A DNA stretch of 13,177 nt from JBCCZC01 sp039188505 (GTDB lineage Bacteria > Pseudomonadota > Gammaproteobacteria > Xanthomonadales > SZUA-38): assembly GCA_039188505.1 (NCBI GenBank), contig JBCCZC010000132.1, positions 1 through 13,177 on the forward strand, read 5' to 3'. The notes under the pieces were generated by a model. That model saw only the letters and a list, made by a program, of their open reading frames with translations, ran no database searches and had not been told where the DNA came from. Shown here piece after piece: positions 1 through 7,029 of the stretch. The number at the start of each line of letters is the position of its first letter. The stretch's first letter is position 1. The position numbers were made by a program, and so were the translations under genes.

Positions 1-274
1 CCGATGCACTGCGGCGATCGCGACCTTGCATGCCTCCAGGTGGCCATGCGCTCGACCCGGTGATTCACGTTGGAGGAAGACCGAGACCTCGCAACGTAGC
101 CGACCCTGCCGGAGGCGGCAAACGCGATACTGCTTCGTCGTGATTCATCGACAGGACCCATCGGGCGGTCGTTCGGACGGTCGAGTCGCCGCGATCGGGC
201 CCTTCCATGCCGGCCCGGCGCACCGATGTCATACACTTCATCCACCCCAGGGTCCCGACTCGCTGGAGAACAAC
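1..274. other. Left edge, no gene called
   Basis: Several frames are open here, including one running into the pirin gene from position 2, but their translations are Arg/Pro-rich with no recognisable domain, which is typical of chance open frames in GC-rich DNA. A plus-strand frame open from base 1 ends at a TGA at 61-63 and could be the last 20 codons of a gene cut by the window edge, but nothing in it is diagnostic. The stretch probably carries the pirin promoter; no convincing -35/-10 pair was found. Confidence 0.4.
265..268 (+). promoter_or_regulatory. Shine-Dalgarno site setting the pirin start
   Basis: GGAG lies six bases before the ATG at 275. The reading frame is open for another 83 codons upstream, but conserved pirin sequence begins only after this ATG, so this site decides the start. 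Confidence 0.6.
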
Positions 275-1183
275 ATGCCGCGATCCGCACGCATCATCGA
301 GCCTTCGAAACTGGGCGACTTCGGCCTGCGCCTGATCGGCACCACGGATATCGACGGCAATGGGACGCAGCATGCAGTCGATCAGGTCGATCCCATCGTG
401 TTGTTCGATTTCGTGAAGACGCGGACGGGCGGCAAGTCTGCCTTTCGGCCGCATCCCCATTTCGGCCTCACTGCGATGAGCTTCCTGCCTTCCACCGGGG
501 CCTGGGGAGCCTGGGACAGCTTGGCCGGAGAATCGGATCACGAGCTTCATCCCGGCGGGCTGTACTACGTTCATGCCGGGTCGCAGGCGTTTCATCACGA
601 GTTCGCCACACCGGAAACCACGGCCGCCGACGAGGTGGTCGAATTCGTGCAGCTGGTCTGGAATGCCACCGATGAGACCGACGTCAGAACCGTCATTCTC
701 CAGCCGGACGAACTCCCGGTGTTGGCCAGCGAGGATCACATCGTCAGAGTCATGGCGGGGAATCTCTGTGGGCTCGAGGCGCCACAGCCCTTTTCTCACC
801 GCGACATCATCTATGCCTACGTTCAACTCCTGAGTGACCGGTCCCTCGAACTGGATCTGCCCCGCACCATGAATGGCATGTTGTTCCCGATCGAAGGCGG
901 CATGAAGGTCAATGAAGAGGAGCTCGGCGAACAGCGGATGATGATCCTCGGTGATGATGGCGGCACGCTCTCGGTTTTCCGGTCTGATCCGAACCAGCCG
1001 ACGCGCTTCCTCATCGCCGCCGGCGAGCCCACCAACCGCCCGTTCTACAAGCTGCTGGGACTCGGCGGCTTCATCATTGGGGAAACCGAGAACGGCGTCC
1101 GCGCCATGATGACTGAGCTGGAAAAGCAGGCGGAGGGGATCAAGAAGGAGGTGCCGCATTACTTCCCAGAGCAGTACCTCTAG
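275..1183 (+). CDS. Pirin-family bicupin protein
   Basis: A 302-residue protein of the pirin family (cupin superfamily). Members bind one metal ion in the N-terminal cupin; some bacterial members have quercetin 2,3-dioxygenase activity and others act as protein-binding regulators. The metal site is complete: the HPHFG motif gives H60 and H62, and the H107-H108-E109 segment gives H107 and E109. This matches the two-His plus His-x-Glu pattern of human pirin (H56, H58, H101, E103) with nearly the same spacing. The C-terminal cupin carries the usual family segment around MLFPIEGG. Length is normal for the family. The start at 275 is chosen because of the GGAG site and because the 83 codons of open frame upstream look non-coding. 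The next gene, an aminotransferase, follows after 68 bases on the same strand, suggesting co-transcription. The substrate cannot be deduced; a redox or metal-sensing regulatory role is an alternative. Confidence 0.88.
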   Translation: MPRSARIIEPSKLGDFGLRLIGTTDIDGNGTQHAVDQVDPIVLFDFVKTRTGGKSAFRPHPHFGLTAMSFLPSTGAWGAWDSLAGESDHELHPGGLYYVHAGSQAFHHEFATPETTAADEVVEFVQLVWNATDETDVRTVILQPDELPVLASEDHIVRVMAGNLCGLEAPQPFSHRDIIYAYVQLLSDRSLELDLPRTMNGMLFPIEGGMKVNEEELGEQRMMILGDDGGTLSVFRSDPNQPTRFLIAAGEPTNRPFYKLLGLGGFIIGETENGVRAMMTELEKQAEGIKKEVPHYFPEQYL

Positions 1184-1251
1184 GGGGCAGGTCCGCAGGG
1201 CTGTGTCCACAGAGTTCGAATGCCCGCCAACAGCATGAACACCGGTCGCCC

Positions 1252-2388
1252 ATGAGCAGGCACGCGACCTTCGACGGCGCGCCGCCGGAGGGCACGATCA
1301 ATCTGGGGGTCGGACAACCCTCAGCTGATCTCCTCCCCGTAGATCTCTTGCGCGGCGCAAGCGGAGCATTCTTCGCCGCAGCGCACCCGTTCGATCTCAA
1401 CTATGGCGAGCGGCAAGGCGACGCGCGCTTTCGCGAGCAGCTCGCCCGCTTCCTGACGCGGCACTACGGATCGCCAACGTCGGCAGGCGAGCTGCTGGTC
1501 ACCGGCGGCAACTCCCAGGCGCTCGGCCTCGTCGCGAACGTTTTCGCCAGGCCCGGGGCTACGGTCCTGGTCGAAGATCCCAGCTATTTCCTCGCATTCA
1601 AGATCCTGCGCGATCACGGCCTGAATCTGGTCGGGGTCGACATGGATGATGAAGGGCCATGCCTCAAGTCTCTCGAGGTGGCCCTGGCACACCATCGCCC
1701 CGCGTTCTTCTACACCATTCCGAGCTATCAGAACCCGACCGGGATCTGCTCGAGCGCCGAGCGGAGAGCCGCCATCGTGGCGCTGGCACAGCAGTACGGC
1801 ACGATCATCGTCGCGGACGAGCCCTATCAGCTTCTGCACTACTACGATGCGCCGCCGCCGGCCTTGGGCACGATGGTCGACAGCGGTGCGGTAATCTCGC
1901 TGGGTTCGTTCTCGAAGATCCTGGCGCCCGCCCTGCGCCTTGGGTGGTTGCAGGCCTCCGACGCCCTCCTCGAGCGCATCTCGCTGGACGGGGTGATCAA
2001 CAGCGGCGGTGCGCTCAATCACATCGGTTCGCATATCGCGCGCCACGCGCTGGCGAACGGACGTCTCGACGCGCATATCGAGGGTCTCCGATCTGCCTAT
2101 CGGTCCCGGCTGGAAGCCATGGATTCCGCGCTCCAAGAGCATTTCTCCGAACTCGCGACATGGAGCACACCTGCGGGAGGCTACTTCGTGTGGCTGCGAT
2201 TCGACGGGTCGGTCGACACGGCCTCACTGAAGTCCGCCGCGCTGGATCTGCAGACCGGCTTTACACCAGGCCCACTGTGCTCGCCGGATGGGCGCGGGCA
2301 GAACTGCCTGAGACTGAGCTTTGCGCATTATGGCGAGGCTGCTATTCGAACAGCCATTGCGAGGCTACGTCGCCTATTCGAACGGTGA
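1252..2388 (+). CDS. PLP-dependent aminotransferase, class I/II (MocR/LysN-like, no HTH)
   Basis: A 378-residue fold-type I aminotransferase that transfers an amino group between an amino acid and a 2-oxo acid using pyridoxal phosphate. Visible motifs are the N-terminal GVGQPS segment, NYGERQGD (positions about 50-57), the cofactor-loop TGGNSQALGL, the EDPSYF aromatic segment, the YQNPTG motif, ADEPYQ (conserved Asp contacting the pyridine nitrogen) and SFSKILAPALRLGW, in which K222 should form the Schiff base. The closest match by eye is the 2-aminoadipate aminotransferase/MocR-domain group, but there is no GntR-type DNA-binding domain, so this is an enzyme and not a regulator. The start is an ATG with only a weak ribosome site; the conserved N-terminus begins soon after it. 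It lies 68 bases after the pirin gene on the same strand and converges with the UdgX operon. The amino acid substrate is not predictable from sequence alone. Confidence 0.88.
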   Translation: MSRHATFDGAPPEGTINLGVGQPSADLLPVDLLRGASGAFFAAAHPFDLNYGERQGDARFREQLARFLTRHYGSPTSAGELLVTGGNSQALGLVANVFARPGATVLVEDPSYFLAFKILRDHGLNLVGVDMDDEGPCLKSLEVALAHHRPAFFYTIPSYQNPTGICSSAERRAAIVALAQQYGTIIVADEPYQLLHYYDAPPPALGTMVDSGAVISLGSFSKILAPALRLGWLQASDALLERISLDGVINSGGALNHIGSHIARHALANGRLDAHIEGLRSAYRSRLEAMDSALQEHFSELATWSTPAGGYFVWLRFDGSVDTASLKSAALDLQTGFTPGPLCSPDGRGQNCLRLSFAHYGEAAIRTAIARLRRLFER

Positions 2389-2464
2389 TCGCCCCCGCGG
2401 CCCTGCCTGCCCCCCTGGCAAAGGCGAACGGTCGAAGCGGACCACCTCCCTGGACCGCGCCAGG

Positions 2465-3919
2465 TCAGGCTTCGGCAACCTCCTGCGCCAGCCGCAGGTC
2501 CGCTACGAAGCGCCGCCGCTGCTCGACGGCTTCTCGTTCCGGAAGGCGCAGCAGGTACGCCGGGTGCGTGGTGACGACAATGCCACCGGTGCGCGCATCG
2601 CCCATGACTCGCCCCCGTTCCGCCGTGACGCTCACGGTTCGGCCCAGTACGGCCCGCGCGGCCGTCGCGCCGAGGGCGACGGTCATCCGAGGCGCGACGA
2701 TCTCGCGCTCGAGGTCTAACCACCAGCGGCAATGGTCCACCTCTCCGAACGTGGGCCGCTGGTGGATGCGGCGCTTGCCGCGCGGCACGAACTTGAAGTG
2801 CTTCACCGCGTTGGTGAGGTAGGTTTGTTCCCGATCGATCCCGGCCGCAAGCAAGGCTGCATCAAGTTCCTGCCCCGCCGGACCAATGAAGGGTCGCCCG
2901 GCCAGGTCTTCCTGGTCGCCGGGCTGCTCGCCCACCACCATGATGGGCGCATCGGCGGGGCCCACACCGGGAACGGCAGTCGTCGCGAAATGGCAGAGGT
3001 CGCATCGCGCGCACTGGCTGACGGCGGCCCGCACGGCGGCGAGGGAGTCAGGACGCCCTTCGACGGCGACGGTCTGTTGCGGCTGGGCTGCCACGAGGCG
3101 GCGCGCGGACGCGGCCGACGGACTCGAGCCCGCAGGCGCGGCGCGCTGGGCCCTCTCGGCGCTTCGGGTCAGCTCCGGGATCAACCGACTCTCCGGCAGG
3201 TTCTTCCAGTATTTCTTCGGCATCTCCGCGCGCATGGCATTCACCTTCAACCGTGCGGGATTGAAGATGCTCGAGTAGTAGACGCGCCAATGGGCCTCCA
3301 GCGCATCATCGTCGGGGCAGTCCTGGCGGCGGGCCCCCGAATCGAACGCCAGTGCTTGGCCGTCCCAATGGACGCTGCATGCCGGCGTTACGATCGACCA
3401 CCGCATGCCGGCGAAGCGCTCGGCGAAGAACGTTGCCGCAAGCTTGACGATCGAGTGCTCCGGCTCGAACCATGCGACGAACGCTTCGCCCTCTTCGGTC
3501 TCGACGCGCCGGAAGCGGACGAAGGCCTTCATCTTGTGGACGTCGCGCCGGACCGCCTGCGCGAGCCGCTTCGCCGCATGCACGTCGCCATCTGCCTCGT
3601 TTTCTAGCAGCCGTGGGGAGGCCTGGACGCGCCAGAGCAAGCGATAGAGCAGCGCGTGTCGCCCCGCGTCGCGATGGCACAGCACCTGGCGCGCGAGCTT
3701 CGGGAAGTTGCGTGGAACCCGAACCTCGCTGGAGCGCCGGAGTGCCCGCCTGGCGCCCGCTGAAGGCGCTGCTGCACCGAAGAGGTCGCCGCTGCAGCCC
3801 GCACTACCGAAGCTCACCTGCTCGGGAGCAATGCCGTCCTGAATGAGTTCGCGCACCCGCGAGCGCCACGCGTCGTAGTCGGTCGGCTCGTCGAGCACGA
3901 TCGAGATCAGACCACTCAC
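2465..3919 (-). CDS. udgX: DUF4130-UdgX fusion: uracil-DNA cross-linking glycosylase family protein
   Basis: A 484-residue protein with two parts. About residues 1-260 match the DUF4130 / TIGR03915 'probable DNA metabolism' family (YRLLWRVQ, HKMKAFVRF, WSIVTPACSVHWDG, YYSSIFNPARL, MPKKYWKNLPES). After an Ala-rich linker, about residues 295-484 form a family 4-type uracil-DNA glycosylase of the UdgX subgroup: iron-sulfur cysteines C303, C306 and C397, the GEQPGDQED motif at 330-338, NAVKHFKF with H374, the KRRIHQ loop with H386, and HPAYLLR with H452. In Mycobacterium smegmatis UdgX the equivalent loop histidine bonds covalently to the sugar after uracil removal, so H386 predicts the same suicide-type chemistry. 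The start is a GTG whose GTGA overlaps the stop of the radical SAM gene by four bases, implying translational coupling. It should be driven by the LexA-type promoter upstream of that gene. The DUF4130 part has no established activity. Confidence 0.9.
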   Translation of the reverse strand: MSGLISIVLDEPTDYDAWRSRVRELIQDGIAPEQVSFGSAGCSGDLFGAAAPSAGARRALRRSSEVRVPRNFPKLARQVLCHRDAGRHALLYRLLWRVQASPRLLENEADGDVHAAKRLAQAVRRDVHKMKAFVRFRRVETEEGEAFVAWFEPEHSIVKLAATFFAERFAGMRWSIVTPACSVHWDGQALAFDSGARRQDCPDDDALEAHWRVYYSSIFNPARLKVNAMRAEMPKKYWKNLPESRLIPELTRSAERAQRAAPAGSSPSAASARRLVAAQPQQTVAVEGRPDSLAAVRAAVSQCARCDLCHFATTAVPGVGPADAPIMVVGEQPGDQEDLAGRPFIGPAGQELDAALLAAGIDREQTYLTNAVKHFKFVPRGKRRIHQRPTFGEVDHCRWWLDLEREIVAPRMTVALGATAARAVLGRTVSVTAERGRVMGDARTGGIVVTTHPAYLLRLPEREAVEQRRRFVADLRLAQEVAEA

Positions 3920-5151
3920 GCGAACAGGTCGCCCTGCGCCGGTGGGGTCGCCAGGCGAGCCCGCAGGCCGTCGGCCTCCAGCGTGCGCGGACGATAGCCG
4001 CGCGTCTCGATGAAGGGCCGGACCTTCGCCAGCGAGGCTGTCAGGCGGCCAATGTCGTCGAGCCGGAGCGCGGTTGTTCGCCGGGCGCGCAGGATGGCAT
4101 CGACGCTCCGGGTTCCAAGGCCGGGCACGCGCAGCAGGATCTCGCGTGGCGCACGGTTGACGTCAACCGGGAAGCGCTCGCGGTGCACCAGCGCCCAGGC
4201 GAGCTTGGGATCGACATCGAGATCCAGCATGCCCGCCTTTCCGCCGGCAATGATCTCGTCGAGTTCGAACCCGTAGAAGCGCAGCAGCCAGTCGGCCTGG
4301 TAGAGCCGATGCTCACGCTGGAGCGGCGGCGGCTCGGGCGGGAGCTGGCTGCTGGGGTGCGGTGTCGGGCTGAAAGCTGAGTAGTAGACCCGATTCAGCC
4401 GGTAGCCTGCGTAGAGCGACGCGCTGGTCCTGAGGATCTTTCGGTCGTCGGAATTGTCCGCGCCGATGATCATCTGCGTGCTCTGGCCGGTCGCCTTGAA
4501 CGCCCGGGGGTTGCGATGGCGGCTTCGCTCCGCGCGCTGCTCGTCGAGCTTTACGCGCACCTGCGCCATAGCCGTCCGAATCCGGGAAGCGTCCTTCTCG
4601 GGGGCGAGCGTCCTGAGCGTCGATCGACTCGGCAGTTCGACGTTGATCGAGAGGCGATCTGCCAGACGCCCCGCCACGGCCAGAAGCTCGGGACTGGCGT
4701 CGGGGATCGTCTTGAGGTGGATGTAGCCTGCAAACTGATGCTCCTCCCGCAGCAGTCTCGCGACCTCCACCATTTGCTCCATCGTGTAGTCGGGTGAGCG
4801 GATGATGCCCGACGAGAGAAAGAGACCTTCGATGTAGTTGCGCTTGTAGAAGTCGATCGTGAGTTGGGCAAGCTCCGCGGGCCGGAATCGGGCGCGCTGG
4901 ACGTTGCTGGAGATGCGATTGACGCAGTACAGGCAGTCGTACTGACAGTAGTTCGTGAGCAGCACCTTCAAGAGCGAGATGCAGCGACCGTCCGGAGCAT
5001 AGGAGTGGCAGATGCCCATCCCCTGCGTGGAGCCGATACCGCCGGTTCCGCGGGAGCTGCGTCTCTGCGCGCCGCTCGAGGCGCACGAGGCGTCATACTT
5101 CGCGGCGTCGGCGAGCACGGCCAACTTGTCGACGGTTGTCAGGCGAGACAT
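3916..5151 (-). CDS. Putative DNA modification/repair radical SAM protein (TIGR03916-like)
   Basis: A 411-residue radical S-adenosylmethionine protein. The cluster motif CxxxCxxC is seen as CQYDCLYC with C69, C73 and C76, preceded by the family's N-terminal KLAVLADAAKYDASCASSG-like segment and followed by a radical SAM barrel (LFLSSGI, GYIHLKTIP, SINVELP). Near the C-terminus, about residues 335-360, a helix-hairpin-helix appears (LRVPGLGTRSVDAIL, PGLG at 343-346), a non-specific DNA-binding element that supports action on nucleic acid. This matches the radical SAM family known mainly for being linked to UDG-family genes; its reaction is not known to me. It is the first gene of a two-gene operon, overlapping the UdgX fusion by four bases. 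The ATG at 5151 lacks a clear Shine-Dalgarno site, but the conserved N-terminus starts right there. A TTGACA element and two LexA boxes lie 29-67 bases upstream. Confidence 0.88.
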   Translation of the reverse strand: MSRLTTVDKLAVLADAAKYDASCASSGAQRRSSRGTGGIGSTQGMGICHSYAPDGRCISLLKVLLTNYCQYDCLYCVNRISSNVQRARFRPAELAQLTIDFYKRNYIEGLFLSSGIIRSPDYTMEQMVEVARLLREEHQFAGYIHLKTIPDASPELLAVAGRLADRLSINVELPSRSTLRTLAPEKDASRIRTAMAQVRVKLDEQRAERSRHRNPRAFKATGQSTQMIIGADNSDDRKILRTSASLYAGYRLNRVYYSAFSPTPHPSSQLPPEPPPLQREHRLYQADWLLRFYGFELDEIIAGGKAGMLDLDVDPKLAWALVHRERFPVDVNRAPREILLRVPGLGTRSVDAILRARRTTALRLDDIGRLTASLAKVRPFIETRGYRPRTLEADGLRARLATPPAQGDLFA

Positions 5152-5178
5152 CAGAGCGCTATCGAGGGGTGAGGACAG

Positions 5179-5207
5179 ATACTGTATTTATAAACAGTCA
5201 CTGTCAA
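5179..5207 (-). promoter_or_regulatory. Promoter of the radical SAM/udgX operon
   Basis: On the minus strand a perfect -35 TTGACA lies at 5207-5202. The -10 is weak: TACAGT at 15-base spacing or CAGTAT at 17-base spacing, both inside LexA box 1. Each promoter element is therefore covered by one LexA box, an arrangement expected for an SOS-repressed promoter. Confidence 0.6.
5180..5199. promoter_or_regulatory. LexA (SOS) box 1
   Basis: The core CTGTATTTATAAACAG at 5182-5197 has perfect CTGT and ACAG half-sites around an AT-rich 8-base spacer. By hand alignment, the 20-base site matches the E. coli consensus TACTGTATATATATACAGTA at 17 of 20 positions. It lies 29 bases upstream of the radical SAM start codon, where LexA would block the promoter -10 region. 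Confidence 0.88.
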
Positions 5208-5218
5208 CCTGAACAGGT
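5199..5218. promoter_or_regulatory. LexA (SOS) box 2, tandem
   Basis: A second exact CTGT-N8-ACAG, CTGTCAACCTGAACAG at 5201-5216, lies 19 bases centre-to-centre from box 1, nearly two helical turns. Its spacer is less AT-rich and only about 11 of 20 positions match the full consensus, so it is likely a weaker site that LexA may bind cooperatively with box 1. It contains the TTGACA -35 element of the minus-strand promoter. Confidence 0.65.
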
Positions 5219-5289
5219 GTCTTTCTCGGGCTGCGCGTTTCCGCGGAGACTTCATCGTCGATTCATCCGCGGCGGCGCACGGTTGCGCC

Positions 5290-5904
5290 ATGGATGTGCT
5301 CACACGTGAACGCTTTCCGCACCGGGCCGAGGCCCTAGCGGACCGGTACCCCGAGATCCGCTCGATCCTCAATGGGCACGGCATGCCGCCCTACTGGAAA
5401 CGTCCCGAACGCTACGAAACGCTCTTCCGCATCATCCTCGAGCAGCAGGTCTCCGTCCGGTCCGCGGCGACGCTCGCGAAGCGCGTCGAGGCGGAGCTTG
5501 GGGGACTCTCGGCGCGCCGGGTCGCCGCTGCAGGCGCGGAAGGTCTGCGCGAGCTGGGCCTGACCCGCGCTAAGGCGCGCTCTAGCGCAACGCTCGCTGA
5601 GGCCGTGCGGTCTCGCTCGCTACGGCTAGGGCGGCTTCGCGAGGCTTCAACCGAGGTGCTCATCGCTGAACTCACGCGCTGGCCCGGGATCGGTCCGTGG
5701 ACGGCATGGACCTACACGCTGCTTGCCCAGGCCCGCGCCGACGCCTGGCCGCCCGGCGATCTCGCGTTGCGACGTGCCATCGAGGAACTGCTGCCGGCGT
5801 CTGACGTCGACCAGCTGACTGCCACCGGTGGGCGCTGGCAAGGCGAGCGGGGTATCGCGGCAAGGCTGCTCTGGCATTTCTACCTGTCGACTCGCGCGCG
5901 CTGA
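5290..5904 (+). CDS. AlkA-type DNA-3-methyladenine glycosylase (HhH-GPD)
   Basis: A 204-residue HhH-GPD superfamily glycosylase that should remove alkylated bases from DNA in base excision repair. Motifs: YETLFRIILEQQVS in the N-terminal part, the helix-hairpin-helix LTRWPGIGPWTAW (G133, G135, W137), and the WPPGDLALRRAI segment whose D157 aligns with the catalytic Asp of AlkA. It has the catalytic core only: the N-terminal AlkA domain and the Ada domain found in some relatives are absent, as in short AlkA-like proteins. There is no clear ribosome site before the ATG at 5290, but the next in-frame ATG would remove conserved sequence. It is transcribed away from the radical SAM/udgX operon across a 138-base gap holding two LexA boxes, so shared damage control is possible, although no plus-strand promoter was recognised. 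Damaged-base specificity is not predictable. Confidence 0.88.
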   Translation: MDVLTRERFPHRAEALADRYPEIRSILNGHGMPPYWKRPERYETLFRIILEQQVSVRSAATLAKRVEAELGGLSARRVAAAGAEGLRELGLTRAKARSSATLAEAVRSRSLRLGRLREASTEVLIAELTRWPGIGPWTAWTYTLLAQARADAWPPGDLALRRAIEELLPASDVDQLTATGGRWQGERGIAARLLWHFYLSTRAR

Positions 5905-6249
5905 AGTCCCGCGATCGCGGCGGGGGTCGGCCATCAGCGGAGATCAAGGACGGATTCCCTCGACCACGCCCCTGGCGGGGACCGCGAGTCGATTCCCCAC
6001 GCCCGTTCGCGGAGCCCGGTTCCCGCTCGCGAGCCGGGGCCGGGCAGCCGCGACTACCCGCAATATCGCCCCGGAATCAGCGGTGCAGCGCTGGCGCTCA
6101 CACAAGGATGAATCGTTCGCGTTGCGTCTTCCGGCCGAACAGCACGCAGCTCGATATTTCCTGACCGGCCTGCCCGCGGTCGCCGCTGCTTACCTGGGAT
6201 CTCCCGTCGTGCTAGGCGAGCCCTCGACCCGGGATCATGAGACTGGCGG
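5905..6249. other. Convergent intergenic gap, nothing recognised
   Basis: This lies between the convergent AlkA-type and SRPBCC genes. A 141-codon plus-strand frame covers it but overlaps the AlkA gene, is Arg/Ser/Pro-rich and has no domain. A perfect 12-base palindrome, CCGCGATCGCGG, lies at 5909-5920 just after the AlkA stop; without a T-tract it is not a standard terminator. No other structure was supported. Confidence 0.45.
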
Positions 6250-6807
6250 CTAGCGACCGAGGTGCGCGTCGATCGCGGCGGCGTGTTCCACGATCAGGGA
6301 CTGCCAGTGCGTCATCATCTCGGCGTAGGCCACCTCGTTGTAGGACCGCTCGACTTCACCGTTGCCGTGATCGCTGAGCCCCGTCATCTGATAGGTAACC
6401 GTAACCCTTGATCCGCCGGAGCCGTTCTCGGCGATCGAGACGTCTACGGTGCCCGTGTGCAGGCCTGGGGTGACCCGTGCGTAGGCGGCGTGGCCTGCGC
6501 CGACGTCGTAGTCGATCACGAGCCAGTAGGTCGTGTGTTCACCGTGTTCGGTGATGAACGCCGTGCCGGTCTCGTAGCCGTCGCCGTGAAGGATCACGGG
6601 CTCCCAGCCCGGCACCCAGAGCCGTTCGCCCGGCGCGGTGAAGAGCGGCAATGCCTCCTTGGGAGGGCGCTCCAGCTCGAACGAGCCCAGCCGCGACACC
6701 GTCATGGCGTCGAAGTCTGCGAAGCCATTGGCGCCGCTGAAGACGGCAGTTGACGAACCCATGAGCATTACCCCCAAAAGTAGTCGGTGCAGATTTGCGA
6801 AAGCCAT
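6250..6807 (-). CDS. Probable exported SRPBCC-fold protein
   Basis: A 185-residue protein. Residues about 1-30 look like a signal peptide (one Arg, a hydrophobic run LLLGVMLMG, then small residues up to about GANGFA). The remainder resembles the SRPBCC / polyketide cyclase-like ligand-binding fold: the PKEALPLFTAPGERLWVPGWEPVIL segment is typical of the first helix-strand region, followed by alternating strands and a long C-terminal helix. Such proteins bind hydrophobic small molecules; no ligand can be named. The frame is open to 7263, but the ATG at 6807 is preferred because it gives the signal peptide, follows GGCGG-like sequence, and lies 28 bases after a consensus-like -10 element; the upstream part of the frame is low-complexity and crosses that promoter. 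It is transcribed divergently from the giant GGDEF gene. The signal peptide has a weak positive charge, so export is likely but not certain. Confidence 0.72.
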   Translation of the reverse strand: MAFANLHRLLLGVMLMGSSTAVFSGANGFADFDAMTVSRLGSFELERPPKEALPLFTAPGERLWVPGWEPVILHGDGYETGTAFITEHGEHTTYWLVIDYDVGAGHAAYARVTPGLHTGTVDVSIAENGSGGSRVTVTYQMTGLSDHGNGEVERSYNEVAYAEMMTHWQSLIVEHAAAIDAHLGR

Positions 6808-6835
6808 GCCGCCATGTCCATCAGAGCTGCATGTT

Positions 6836-6864
6836 ATTTTGGTACCAAGGTACCTCCGTGTCAA
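6836..6864 (-). promoter_or_regulatory. Sigma-70-like promoter of the SRPBCC gene
   Basis: On the minus strand a perfect -35 TTGACA (6864-6859) is followed after exactly 17 bases by CAAAAT (6841-6836), 4 of 6 to TATAAT. This places the start of transcription about 20 bases before the ATG at 6807. Confidence 0.6.
6839..6854. repeat. GGTACC palindrome pair, possible operator
   Basis: TTGGTACCAA (6839-6848) is a perfect palindrome, and GGTACC recurs at 6849-6854 after two bases. Both copies lie in the spacer and at the -10 of the SRPBCC promoter, where a bound repressor would block transcription. The regulator is unknown. Confidence 0.4.
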
Positions 6865-7014
6865 ATCAGGGGCCCGTTCTTGCGCCGGCTTCGAGTTGTG
6901 CGCGCCGCTGATGCCACGCGACGCTCGAGCAGGCGCTCCATCAGAGACCCGTTCCTTCGACGCTCTCCATATTGACTCCACATAGACGGCCAATCCTTGG
7001 GAGCAGCTGACCCC

Positions 7015-7020
7015 GAGGAG
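7015..7020 (+). promoter_or_regulatory. Shine-Dalgarno site favouring the GTG start at 7030
   Basis: GAGGAG lies nine bases before GTG at 7030. The alternative TTG at 6997 has no comparable site, so the later start is preferred; the difference is 11 residues. Confidence 0.5.
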
Positions 7021-7029
7021 CCTGCCATC

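Noticed and set aside
65..1210. 381-codon minus-strand open frame opposite the pirin gene
   Set aside because: The plus-strand pirin has a full metal site; the antisense translation has no recognisable domain.
1201..1212. CTGTG-TC-CACAG inverted repeat between the pirin and aminotransferase genes
   Set aside because: Its CTGT and ACAG halves are four bases apart, not eight, so it is not a LexA box; as a hairpin its two-base loop is too tight and there is no T-tract.
1659..2822. 387-codon plus-strand frame across the aminotransferase end and the UdgX gene
   Set aside because: It overlaps two genes with clear catalytic motifs, and its translation is Arg/Ala-rich and domain-free.
2732..3607. 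291-codon plus-strand frame opposite the UdgX fusion
   Set aside because: The minus strand carries the UdgX and DUF4130 motifs across this stretch; this is a shadow frame.
5828..6253. 141-codon plus-strand frame after the AlkA-type gene
   Set aside because: It overlaps the AlkA gene, has Arg/Ser/Pro-rich low-information composition, and no domain or ribosome site.
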